Positions 35,002 to 45,199 of a stretch of DNA of 64,000 bases are shown here, one piece after another (positions within the stretch are counted from its first letter, which is position 1; each line of letters begins with the position of its first letter). The DNA is from Shinisaurus crocodilurus (lineage: Eukaryota; Chordata; Lepidosauria; Squamata; Shinisauridae). Made by a program: the position numbers and the translations under genes. The DNA lies in NCBI GenBank assembly GCA_021292165.1, contig CM037878.1:193997118-194061117 (forward strand), read 5' to 3'. The notes under the pieces were generated by a model. That model did not search any database and was not told where the DNA came from. It worked only from the letters and a program-made list of their open reading frames with translations.

Positions 35002-35297
35002 TGCTAGGATGATGGGAAGGTCCCTCTTGTTTATGGCATTGACATCCCGCGTTGGAATGTTCTCCTGAGACAGATGCACAGCTAACTTCTCTAGTTGCAT
35101 TTTGTCATCAAAACAAAACTTTTTTTCTTCTTTTTTTTAAAAAGGAAGACATTTTCCAAACTTTAGGTCCACTTTAGATTTGGGTGAGAACTAGTGATTC
35201 ACCCAAGGCTATCCAGAGAGCTTCAGAGCTCAACAAAAAAATTGAATCTGGGTATCCCATTTTGACTTCAGTCCAGAATAGCGGTAAAATTTACTAT

Positions 35298-35328
<31 letters not shown>

Positions 35329-36620
35329 TTTCTATATCGCCCCACAGCCAAAGCTCTCTGGGTGGTTCACAACAGTCCATACAATAAAATCAAGATAAAA
35401 CCAACAATAAAAACAACATTGTAATTAAAAAAATTAAAACCAAAATTAAAAATGCAGTTTAAAATATACAACACTAAAGGTTAATACAACTAAGTCTACA
35501 GGTCACCCCCTCCTGCCCCCTCCCATGTGCTATTTTGAACAGATTAAATATTGAATGCCTTGGCATAGAGGGAAGTCTTAATCTGGCACCAAAAAGATAG
35601 TAAGGTTGGTGCCAGGCGGGCCTCAGTGGGAAGCTTATTCCATAATTGGGGGGCTACCACTGAAAAGGCCCTCCTCCTTGTTGCCACCAACCAAGCCTCC
35701 CTTGGAGGTGGCAGTTGGAGGAGAGCCCCAGATGTTGAGCACAGTTTCTGGGTAGACTGCAGTTGGGAGATGTGTTCCATCAGGTATTCTGGTACTAAGC
35801 CATGTAGGGCTTTATAGGTTAGAACCAGCACCTTGAATTCGGCTCGGAAGCATATTGGCAAGCAGTGCAAATGGGCCAGAACTGGTGTAATATGTTGGGA
35901 CCTTCTGGTCCCCGCAATAAGTCTGGCAGCCACATTTTGCACAAGCTGCAGCTTCCAAACAGTCTTCAAGGGCAGCCCCATGCAGAGTGCATTGCAGTAG
36001 TCTAGTTTAGAGATTACCAGAGCATAGATTACTGAGAGCAGGCTATCCCTGTCCAGATACGGGCATAGCTGGGCCACGAGCCGGAGCTGGTAGAAGGCAC
36101 TCCTTGCCACTGAGACCACTTGAGCCTCAAGTGACAAAGATGGCTCCAGGAGCACCCCCAAGCTACGAACCTTCTCCTTCAAGGGGAGTGCAACCCCATC
36201 CAGAACAGGTTGAACACCCTCCATTCGGTCAAAGGAACCACCCACTAGCAACATCTCAGTCTTGTCTGGATTGAGCCTCAAGTTTGTTAGCCCTCATCCA
36301 GTCCATTGTTGCAGCCAGGCACCGGTTCAGCACATCCACAGCCTCACCTGCTGAAGATGAAAAGGAGAAATAGAGCTGCATGTCATCAGCATACTGATGG
36401 CAACGCACTCCAAAACTCTGGATGACCCCACTCAGTGGTTTCATGTAGATATTAAATAGCATGGGGGATAAGACCGACCCCTGAGGAACCCCATACTGGA
36501 GAGTCCACGGGGCCAAGCAGTATTCCCCAAGCACCACCTTCTGGAGCCATCCATCCAAGTAGGAGCAGAACCACTGCAGTGCAGTACTATAACTCAGATT
36601 CTTTAAAAATAATTGCTTAA
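35298..36620 (-). mobile_element. L2-type LINE, long 3' fragment
   Basis: 5'-truncated L2 on minus with half of the RT, the whole C-terminal region and a 3' UTR ending at a (TTTA)n run (35298-35333 on plus). Its single recognised coding defect is one frameshift, making it the best-preserved L2 here. Confidence 0.92.
35544..36620 (-). pseudogene. L2 reverse transcriptase C-terminal half
   Basis: From about 36610 downwards: LQWFCSYLDGWLQKVVLG, YGVPQGSVLSPMLFNIYMKP, the catalytic HQYADDMQLYFSF and TMDWMRANKL. Then a one-base insertion near 36273 moves the frame to LRLNPDKTEMLLVGG. The 245-residue downstream frame continues with SLGVLLEPSLSLEAQVVSVA, LVISKLDYCNALCMGLPLKT, LQLVQNVAARLI, LAHLHCLPICFRAEFKVLVL, AFSVVAPQLWNKLPTEARLA and ends at 35544. 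The RT would copy L2 RNA at the target site. The endonuclease and the RT N-terminal half are absent. Confidence 0.92.
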
Positions 36621-36993
36621 GCAGCATGAACTGGTACCTGAACATGTAAATCCATATATAGACATGGGTGCTTTGATGGTTTGGGCAGTGCACCCTCCCC
36701 CATGGGGCCTGGCATTGCTAACCACAATGTCAGATGCACCTGTGGAAGTCTATATACACCAGAACCAGGATGGAAAGGGACAGGCTACTGGGAAAAACCA
36801 TAATCAATCTATGTAGAAAGATGATAATGAGGTACTTAAAAGGTGCTAAGCACTTTTATAAAATATAAACAAGTTCATCCTAAAGCAGCTTACAATCTAA
36901 AAGAATGAGTCAAAATGAAAGCAAATGGAAAACAGAGGACACATAGAACAAAAAGATGGCATTGATGTCATACTCAGAGGATGGTACACACTA
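36621..36993. other. Unassigned DNA
   Basis: No gene or repeat recognised. Confidence 0.4.
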
Positions 36994-37001
36994 ATTGAAT
37001 T

Positions 37002-37147
37002 CAGTGCTTTTTTTCTGGAGAAAAGGGTACCGGAACTCTTGGATTACATTTCCTCCGGAGTAGATGGCGATTAAATTGTAATGCAATTAATAGAAGAAAA
37101 GGTGCTGGAACTCAGTTCCGGTGAGTTCCACCAGAAAAAAAGCCCTG
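37002..37147. mobile_element. 146-bp hAT-type MITE with perfect target duplication
   Basis: Ends CAGTGCTTTTTTTCTGGAGA and reversed CAGGGCTTTTTTTCTGGTGG. Flanks ATTGAATT are identical (36994-37001 and 37148-37155). The inner part has GGAACTC words in both orientations. Non-coding. The exact duplication suggests a fairly recent insertion. Confidence 0.93.
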
Positions 37148-37155
37148 ATTGAATT

Positions 37156-37911
37156 ACAGATTGTATATACAATTTTAATACACATGAAATAAATTAGATT
37201 TAGGAGGCAAAAGAGCAGAATTTGAAAATTCTAAAGATTTTGAAACATTTTGACAAGTTTTAAAAAGGGAAGAGAAAAAAGAATGATAGATGTAGAAGGA
37301 AGATTTTCCAAGCATGGAAAAAACAAGAGAAAAAGAACAAAAAAAAAATTGGGTAGAGCCAAAAATGTTGGATTTAACGTGGAGATGAGCCAGATGAAAG
37401 AATGACCGAAATACAACATAATCAAAATTAATGAGAGTTTTAAAAGGTGAAAAGAACAAAACAATAGGGAATACAAAATGAACTAGACTAGAACTTAAGA
37501 CTTAAGTGAAGAGAACAGCACACAGAATGATCCCAGTCAAATTGTTGGCAATAGCCTGATTATTTGTTTTGGGGCCATGCTCCTTTATAGAACTCAGGAA
37601 CCATGCAAACACTTCTATTTGTACATGTGACTTATTTTCACAAGCATATGATCTTAACTGAATCAGGGCATAAGCCTAAAAAGAAAATAAAAAAGAAGAG
37701 TTTATTTATCACATGGGGAGAAGCAGTAAGAAATTGTCTGGAGTAAGAGCCAACTTGATAAAGTAGTATATGGGAGAAGAAACATTATTAATAGTTGAGG
37801 AGACATGTGTATGTTTAAAGCCAGCGATGAGAGATCTTAGTGTGGAAGAACTCAGAGGCTCCAGAGATAACAATAATGTAGGTCCTCAGAATATTTTGCT
37901 TACTCAATGGG
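37156..37911. other. Unassigned A-rich DNA
   Basis: Long A/G-rich stretch (37200-37500). Open frames on minus here are low-complexity Phe/Ser readings. No gene recognised. Confidence 0.4.
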
Positions 37912-38157
37912 CCATTTCATATGATCAAACAGTCCACCATGGCTTATTTGAGCCATGGTGGGCTGTGGCACATCCCAACAACAGGCTATGGGTTATGTGA
38001 GGGTTCTTTAACACTCACACAACCCCCTGCACATCCTCCGCCACCCAGTTTTCCATGGCATGACAAGCCATGGCTGGATGCTGAATATTCAAATTCCACA
38101 GCCCACCATGACTTAAATAAGCCATGGCGGGCTATTTTGATCTGGCAAACCTGGTTA
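37912..38157. mobile_element. Foldback MITE with CCATGGCTTATTTGAGCCATGG-type core
   Basis: The left arm around 37932-37970 (CCACCATGGCTTATTTGAGC then CATGGTGGGCTGTGG) pairs with the right arm around 38096-38132 (CCACAGCCCACCATGACTTA AATAAGCCATGG). Each arm is itself a palindrome, so the element can fold as one large or two small hairpins. Related words occur at 24126, 25936 and 54441. Confidence 0.75.
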
Positions 38158-39114
38158 ATATCACCATGTCAGAGAATGAGAAAATGGCAATAGACCAATG
38201 GAAGAAGAGAAGCTTTTGGAAAGGCAGAAGAATATAGGAAAAACCATGTTTATTAATAGACAAGAAACATGAGCCAATTAAAATACTGATGCACTTCTAA
38301 CTTTCAATAGAAAATGAGCAACTAAAAAACTGATGCTGTACCTAAAGATCAGATGATACATAAAAGAATCACAATCTGATTAATATTAGTGTACTATGAA
38401 CTTGCAAGCAAAGTAGTAATTTTTACATTCTCTCTCTAGAAGAAGTAGGAATATAAAAAGTCTTGGTTATGTATGGCATAAGCTGAAGTCAGTAGAAATT
38501 TCAGCATTTTATCAAAGCTTTTTGCTGCCATCTTTTGAATATAGTTCTTTGTTCCTCTGTTCTGCCAAAGATATTATAGAGCAGAGAACCACTGGAATGA
38601 TTTGTGTATTTGGGGAGCATAATTATTTCAGAAAATAAAAAGAAACTATGGGAGGCCTGGATTCTATAGTAAATTGAGATAGAGGAAGAACCATATTGAA
38701 CAATACAATATGAACATATGGAGAATGATGTAGCTATTTGAATTTTAGTCAAGATTCAAGAATGAAATGTGGGAAAAGTTGGGCTCTGAAGGAAGTCTAC
38801 TTACGTACTGAGAACAACAAAACCCTGTGAACAACCACCTGAGCAATTTCAAAATAGGGCAATAAAGCAATATTATTTAATCCCTCCTCCAAACATGCAT
38901 GTGGGGCTTTGAGTGTGATTATTTTATCCTGCTTTCTGTTATTATTTAATATAATGGCATCATCTGTGGATATTATTCCCCCTGCCAAAAGCTGTGCTGG
39001 CTGGTTAAGAGCTAAAGCTATGAGCTGGACACCCACAAACTTTCAGTCTTGGCTAATAACAACAATAAAATCATTGTAATCATCACTAGTAGTGGTAGTA
39101 GGAATATTTTATCC
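38158..39114. other. Unassigned DNA
   Basis: No gene or repeat recognised. Confidence 0.4.
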
Positions 39115-39276
39115 AACTGTTCCTCCAAGGAGGTAATCTGCCCCGCCCCACCCCATTTTTTAATAAGATAATGATTGCCTAAGACTACCCAGTGAGATTT
39201 ATGGCTGAATGGAGATTCAAACCCAGTTGTCCTGAATCCTAGTCCAACATTATGTCCACTACACCACACTGGCTTA
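39115..39276 (-). repeat. Old SINE family A copy
   Basis: Read on minus it has AAGCCAGTGTGGTGTAGTGG, AGGATTCAGGACAACTGGGT and AATCTCACTGGGTAGTC, matching the head and first half of SINE family A with many changes. Confidence 0.7.
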
Positions 39277-39675
39277 ATAAACAATAAACATTACAAACTC
39301 CATACTGAAGGCATGCCTAAAGCCACTTCAGGTGCAATCCTATTACGATGCCTGTAAGCCCCCAAACTTGGAGTGGGAGTAGCAGCAGAGGTGATCTTCA
39401 CCTCCCAGTCCTCCTGCCCAGTCCTCCTGCCCTACCTCATATCCTGGCCTCTTCAGTCTCCTCCCTTCCCTGCCACCCAAAGCAACTCCTTTTACCCCTC
39501 TCTGAGGTCGCTTTCCCATCCTCAGAGAGCAGCTGGCACGGTTCTGTCACTGCCAGCTGTGAGGGAGCAGGGGAAGCGGGCTGGAGCTTCAATTCCCAGC
39601 TCCGAGCACTGTCTCTGACTTCGGATCCAGTAATCTGAACTATCTGATGGCCCCTCAGAGACTGTCTAGCGGACA
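39277..39675. other. Unassigned, G/C-richer DNA
   Basis: No gene recognised. Open frames at 39348-39638 on both strands are Ser/Pro-rich and motif-free. The phrase CCCAGTCCTCCTGCC is repeated in tandem near 39405-39432. Confidence 0.4.
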
Positions 39676-40043
39676 TACAGTCATGTGAAAAAGAAAGTAC
39701 ACCCTTCTAGAGTTTCATGGTTCCACGTATCAGGACAGAAGAAAAATCATCGGGTTTTCTCAAAATTAGGTAAAGACAACCTCAGATGAACAACAACACA
39801 TGACAGAGTACACCGTGGCATTATTTATTGTACAGAAATACAGCTAAAATGGAGAAGCCATGTGGGAAAAACTAAGTACACCCTCCCTTACTGCTGCCAT
39901 AGGTATGAAGAGGCTAAGGAGCAGCCAGGTGCTGCTAAGCAAATGCCCTTGATGAATTGATCATCAGCAAGTGTGACCACCTCTGTAAAAGCTGCAGTGT
40001 CAGGAGTTTGCTGGTCTCCAGCAGTCAGACGTGTGTTACCACA

Positions 40044-41600
40044 ATGCCAAGGAGAGAAGATATCAGCAACGATCTTAGGGAAGCAATTGTTGCTGCCCAT
40101 CAATCCGAGAAGGGTTATAAGGCCATTTCCAAACAATTTAAAGTCCATCATTCTACAGTGAGGAAGATTATTCACAAGTGGAAAACATTCGAGACAGTTG
40201 CCAATCTTCCCAGGAGTGGACGTCCCAGCAAATTCACCCCAAGGGCAGACCGTGCAATGCTCAGAGAAATTGCAAAACATCCAAGTGTTACATCTCAGGC
40301 ACTACAGGCCGCAGTCAGCAGGTGCAACGTTAAAGTTCATGACAGTACAATTAGAAAAAGACTGAACAAGTATGGTTTGTATGGAAGGGTTGCCAGGAGA
40401 AAGCCTCTTCTCTCTAAAAAGAACATGGCAGCACGGCTTGGGTTTGCAAAGTTGCATTTGAACAAATCACAAGCCTTCTGGAACAATGTCCTTTGGACGG
40501 ACGAAACCAAAGTGGAGCTGTTTGGCCATAATGCACAGTGCCACATCTGGCGAAAACCAAACACAGCATATCAGCACAATCATCTCTGACCAACTGTCAA
40601 GCATGGTGGTGGAGGGGTGATGATTTGGGCTTGTTTTGCAGCCAGAGGACCTGGGCACCTTGCAGTAATTGAGTCGACCATGACCTCCTCTGTATATACC
40701 AATGTTTTCTAAAGTTGATGTGAGTGTTAGGTTTTGCATAGGCAGAACGAGATTACCACCTGACATCAGGATTATCACCTGACATGGAGGTTGTCTCTTG
40801 AGATGAAGTACACAGGGTCTCTTGTCACGAGACATAGTCTCAAGGTGATATGACTCAGCAACCTTGGACAGGTTTGGAATCAACAAGTTGATGAATAGGT
40901 TATACAACTGGGGTGAGTAATATCCTATTTATAGGTGCAGGGTCTGTGGTATAAAGCCAACACACTTGTTGATAGCTTCACTTCTCCTCCTCTTCTCTTC
41001 TTGTCTCACTCGTCTCGACTTGTTCTGGACTTCACTTCATCTAGCCTTACCACTGGGGTATTGGATTTGTATCTGCAATGATGTAGTGAGTAAGAGATGC
41101 ATTGTTTGCCTTAATCCCATGTAATTGGGTCTTACAAATAAACTCTTTAATCTTTATTAACTGCTGTTATCTCCTCCTTCCGCCTGCGTGACTGGGACTG
41201 AGGGTCATTGGCTAGGGAAGCTTTTGAACCCGGGTCAGTCCAGCTCTCACAGTGAGGCCATCTGTCCGGCAGCTAAAACTTGGCCAAAATTGGGTCATGC
41301 AACAGGACAATGATCCCAAGCACACCAGCAAATCTGCAACAGAATGGCTGACAAAGAAAAGAATCAAGGTGCTGCAATGGCCCAGTCAAAGTCCAGACCT
41401 CAACCCGATTGAAATGCTGTGGCGGGACCTTAAGGGAGCTGTGCATAAACAAATGCCCGCAAATCGCAATGAGCTGAAGCAATGTTGTAAAGAAGAGTGG
41501 GCCAAAATCCCTCCACAACGATGTAAGAATCTGATCACGTAATACCGAAAACGATTACTTCAAGTTATTGCTGCTAAAGGTGGTTCGACCAGCTATTGAA
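40044..41600 (+). pseudogene. Tc1 transposase, split by LTR
   Basis: ATG 40044 starts MPRREDISNDLREAIV. Two helix-turn-helix regions follow (KAISKQFKVHHSTVRKII, and SVTSQALQAAVS to VHDSTIRKRL) with the GRPSK linker. The DDE core has VLWTDETKVELF (first Asp), then, after a TGA at 40587-40589, KHGGGGVMIWACFAARG. Beyond the LTR come [13 protein letters not shown] (second Asp) and [15 protein letters not shown] (Glu, 34 residues after the second Asp). The final part reads QVIAAKGGSTSY. Such enzymes cut and paste the element at TA sites. Breaks: TGA 40587 (likely CGA to TGA), a frameshift near 40707, the LTR, and TAA at 41540-41542. Confidence 0.95.
40725..41251 (+). mobile_element. Solo LTR, 527 bp, inside Tc1
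   Basis: Starts TGTTAGGTTTTGCATAGG and ends CAGCTCTCACA (TG...CA), flanked by identical GTGAG (40720-40724 and 41252-41256). It has a TATA-like TATAAAG near 40952, a pyrimidine-rich stretch after it and AATAAA at about 41139, which fits U3-R-U5 order on plus. There is no internal region, so it arose by recombination between two LTRs. The 5-bp duplication fits Ty3/gypsy or some endogenous retroviruses. It does not resemble the LTR at 46611. Confidence 0.92.
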
Positions 41601-41997
41601 TCATGAGGTGTACTTAGTTTTTTCCACAAGGCTTCTCCATTTTGGCTGTATTTCTGTACAATAAATAATGCCACGGTGTACTCTGTCATGTGTTGTTGTT
41701 CATCTGAGGTTGTCTTTACCTAATTTTGAGACCTGCTACGGGCCCGATGATTTTTCTTCTGTCCTGATACGTGGAACTACGGAACTCGAGAAGGGTGTAC
41801 TTTCTTTTTCACATGACTGTAGGACTCTTCCCTTCTTGGGTTTATAGCAAATATGAGATTCAAAACAGGAACTTCATGAGTCATGTCTTAGCCTTATAGC
41901 TCCTACTTCTGTAATGTGGACTACTTTACATGACTGCAGTAAGAATGATTGAGAACATGTATGTAAAGCACTGTAAGCAATTATAGAAAGCACTATA

Positions 41998-42160
41998 GAG
42001 CCAGTGCAGTGTATTGGCTAGAATGTTGGACCAGGAGCAGGAAGACCCATTCAGCCACAACACTCACTATCTCTCAGCCAAACCTATCTCTTAAGGTTGT
42101 TGTGAGGATAAGGTGTGTGTGTGTGGGGGGGGGAGTATACCACCTTGACTTTGTTGAAAA
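41998..42160 (+). repeat. SINE family A, decayed 5' part
   Basis: AGAGCCAGTGCAGTGTATTG GCTAGAATGTTGGACC, TCTCAGCCAAACCTATCTC and TTGTTGTGAGGATAAGG follow the family A body in order. The 3' end carries a short (GT)n and G run. Confidence 0.75.
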
Positions 42161-42328
42161 ATGGGAGGATTAAAAATTAAATACATTTTGATTGTCAAAA
42201 TATAGTGAAAACTGTCTGGCTCATTAGCAATGAAGGATTAAGGTACGTGGAGTCCCTAAATTCCTCATTCTTTGGACCTTCTCTTGTTCATGTACTGACT
42301 GTTCTCTCCAGCACTTGTTAGTAGACAC

Positions 42329-42810
42329 TATGGATGGGAAAGAAATTCATTGGGCTTGCATTTGAATGCGAACTTACCAAATTTGCACTTCCTGAACCTA
42401 CACATGAACTGGAATGCAGTGGTATGGCAATATTTGCACTTTCACGAATTTTGTGATGCAAATAAAAAATGTGCTTAATAGAGAAAAATGTGCAGGAAAA
42501 AATGTACAACAGGAAAATGTGCACACAAAAATGGGGGAAAGGGTGCACAAACTTGCAACATATTAGGGGAAACAGCTAGCAAAAATGCTTATATTTAGAA
42601 AAGTGTGTACAAAATGTGTATATTTGGAAAGTGCAAATATACAAAATGTGTCCATTTAGATAAACGCGCATTACAATATATACACATTTTCATGTGAACT
42701 TTAAAAAACCACACATTCACAAGCTGATACAGAAATGGTACAGAATGAACTTAATGTAGGAATAATGAGAAACTGATCCTAATGGAACTTGACAGCTTAG
42801 TCCACCCCTA
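42329..42810. mobile_element. Non-autonomous hAT-type element, 482 bp
   Basis: Ends TATGGATGGG and reversed TAGGGGTGGA. Flanks GTAGACAC (42321-42328) and ATAGACAC (42811-42818) match at 7 of 8. The A/T-rich interior repeats words such as AAAATGTGC at irregular 15-25 bp spacing (42465-42550 and again near 42600-42660). The ends resemble those of the element at 50784. Confidence 0.7.
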
Positions 42811-42818
42811 ATAGACAC

Positions 42819-43540
42819 ACATGCAAGGACAGCCATAGAACAAGATGGAATTAAGCAATAGTAAACCCAACACTTGAGGAAAAAGTGAAAGCAAAAGAAA
42901 ATAATACTTAGCACTTCTTAAGTACTTAACATGTCCAGATTACTGTGTAAACATTCAATTAACTAATATATCACCTTTTTTAATGAGAAGAAAGTAGGGA
43001 AATGCTAGAGATGTTAATATACAGTGTACTGTGTGTGAACATGTGTTGTACTGTTGTTACCAGTTGTTAATTAGCAGGACGACGACGACAATTTTTTACA
43101 ACTTGATAACATTCAAGGAAAGAGGGGCAACCCTCTCTCAAGATACTGAAAGGAAAAGACTATAGATGTGAAGTAAATAGCCATTTTGATGCTTCCAAAT
43201 TGGTATCTTAGCAATTAGGAGAGAAAAGAAAAAATAACTAGTATCATTTCCTGACTATTCAGCTCTGCCAGCAATACCATTCATTTCACACAATTAGTAA
43301 TGGAGAGAATGGGAGCTTTCCCCAATGCAAATAGCAGACACAGGGGCCCCCAATCTGGATCAGAACTGCAGCAGAAGACAAAAGCCTAGAGACCACGCCC
43401 CCAGACCAGTGTTCCAGTCCAGATTTGGTCTCCAGCATTTGCAATTTTCTTCTAAAAAGTGACCCACACAACTGTTGACTGCATGACTGGTGCTCTCGTC
43501 TAATCTAGCCCTTAGCTCTAAACAACATGATCAGATGTTT
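42819..43540. other. Unassigned DNA
   Basis: No gene or repeat recognised. Confidence 0.4.
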
Positions 43541-43805
43541 GTATAAGTTTAATGAGCAAGATATATTTAACAAGTATGTTGGAAGGTTCAACATGTGTTT
43601 TCAATTAATGAATGGTATACAGAGGTATGGGATATCGCGTTAAATGATAAATTAACTTGTAATATTAAGTGTCAAAAAGGACAATTGTAGAAAGACACCT
43701 TTGTGAACATTTGGGGCAAATTTTTGGATTATGTGTTGGTAAAGGGGAGGGGGAACAAACCTTGTCAAGATTTGTTATATTTTTGGAATATAGAATAATA
43801 GCTTG

Positions 43806-43843
<38 letters not shown>

Positions 43844-43985
43844 TGGGGTGAGAAATATAACTTGGTCCCAAGAGGTGGGGGGGGTGCACAATGTTTATGT
43901 TGTATTTTTTGTTGTTGTATTCATTAGTAGTTGTAAGATGTGAAAAATTAAAAATTTAATAAAAAATAAAATTAAAAAAAAAGTA
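43541..43985 (+). mobile_element. L1-type LINE 3' end
   Basis: From 43613 the plus strand reads WYTEVWDIALNDKLTCNIK, a stop at 43688-43690, then DTFVNIWGKFLDYVLVKGRG and QDLLYFWNIE, resembling the extreme C-terminus of vertebrate L1 ORF2. A short 3' UTR, an (AC)n run and an A-rich tail (43950-43985) follow. The left border is approximate. Confidence 0.7.
43812..43840. repeat. (AC)n microsatellite
   Basis: About 14 AC units inside the L1 3' region. Confidence 0.95.
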
Positions 43986-44057
43986 TGTTGATTGTCTACT
44001 TTCTCTAATAAACCAGCAAGGATGTCTCAGTTACCCCAAAGAATCTTTGGAATATAC

Positions 44058-44300
44058 ATTCAATGCACACAGTTCATTATTTATTTATTTATTATATTTA
44101 TACCCCGCCTTTTTTCCTGCAAGGAACCCAAGGTGGCTTACATAGTCTTCCTCCTCTCCATTTTATCCTCACAACAACCCTGTGAGGTAGGTTAGGCTGA
44201 GAGTCAGTGACTGGCCCAAAGACACCCAGTGAGTTTCATGGCTGAGCGGGGACTAGAACCCGGATCTCCTGAGTCCCAGTCCAACACTCTAACCACTACA
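44058..44300 (-). repeat. SINE family A, 5'-shortened, with shared 3' flank
   Basis: On minus the SINE starts at about TGTAGTGGTTAGAGTGTTGG (missing the first dozen bases), has GGGTTCTAGTCCCC and GGCCAGTCACTGACTCTCAG, and ends in AGGCGGGGTATAAATATAAT plus (AAAT)n. Directly after the tail comes ATGAACTGTGTGCATTGAAT (44077 down to 44058), identical to the 20 bp after the tail of the opposite-strand copy at 47937. Confidence 0.88.
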
Positions 44301-44620
44301 TTATTTAGGGACCTCACAAAATACAGGAAAGGTACATTTACACACATACTATTTAGTATGTATTTCCTGTATTTTAAAGAGAACCTTCCCCCCCATCAAC
44401 AACAGTCATGATTGATTTCCTATAATGTACATCCCCTCTCCAGAAGTCAGTATAGCCTTCATTCACCACATTCAAACATTTGGACAGATTGAGGTAAAAT
44501 AAAATGTAAAAATATTTTGAAATAGTACATTTTTAGGTGTTTAGCTATTACAGGGAGTGGACAATCTTTTTGTCCCGATAACGGTATGTGGCATTGGGTT
44601 AGTGCCCATGTGCCCATGGT

Positions 44621-44622
<2 letters not shown>
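44301..44622. other. Unassigned DNA
   Basis: No gene or repeat recognised. Confidence 0.4.

Positions 44623-44687
<65 letters not shown>
44623..44687. repeat. (TC)n(AC)n compound microsatellite
   Basis: About 15 TC units followed by about 17 AC units. Confidence 0.97.
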
Positions 44688-44688
<1 letters not shown>

Positions 44689-44765
44689 CCTTCATGCCCC
44701 TCCTCTCTCTCATGTATTTTGCTGTGGACTTGGAATTCATTACAGGAAAATGGTATTTTGGCAGT

Positions 44766-44948
44766 AGCAGATCAGTGGTAGAGCATATACTATGAATGCC
44801 AAAGGTCCCAGGTTCAGTCCCTTACATCTCCAGGCAGATCTAGGGAAGTCTCCTATTTTGAACCCTAGAGAGCTGCTTTCTGCCAATGTTGACAATAGTG
44901 AGGTAGATGGACAGTTTTGACAGTATAAAGCAGTTTCCTATGGTCCTT
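44766..44948 (+). repeat. tRNA-derived SINE, family B
   Basis: Head GATCAGTGGTAGAGCATATA, B-box-like GGTTCAGTCCC, then ACATCTCCAGGCAG, CCCTAGAGAGCTGC and the tail GTATAAAGCAGTTTCCTATG. Same family as 1797 and 27435. Confidence 0.85.
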
Positions 44949-45199
44949 CTTATGTTTTTGTCTCAAGAATTTATCTTTCTGGACAGAGAAACCATATAAT
45001 CTATTACTTTTTAATAGAGTTGATTGGAATGACTTTTTAAAAATGTTAATCCATGCAACTCCATATGCAGAAAGAGAATGTGTGAAACAGAAGTAGAAAG
45101 CCTCAGTCTGCGTACTAAGGTGGATTTCAGCCAATGGATCTGAGCGAAAGTGAGGGCCATGCATTAGTATAGCCTTCATATGTTAGCCTTCTTTTCCAT

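Larger units (their letters stand above)
39678..41819 (+). mobile_element. Tc1-type DNA transposon with nested LTR
   Basis: TA-flanked (39676-39677, 41820-41821). The ends CAGTCATGTGAAAAAGAAAG TACACCCTT are identical in inverted orientation. Inverted repeats run about 210 bp on each side (IR/DR-type) and keep long identical stretches. The element is 2142 bp. Subtracting the 527-bp LTR and its 5-bp duplication leaves 1610 bp, the usual Tc1 size. The transposase gene inside is broken. Confidence 0.97.

Noticed and set aside
40725..41251. Intron inside the Tc1 transposase
   Set aside because: It starts TGTT and ends CACA with a 5-bp target duplication, not GT...AG. It has LTR signals.
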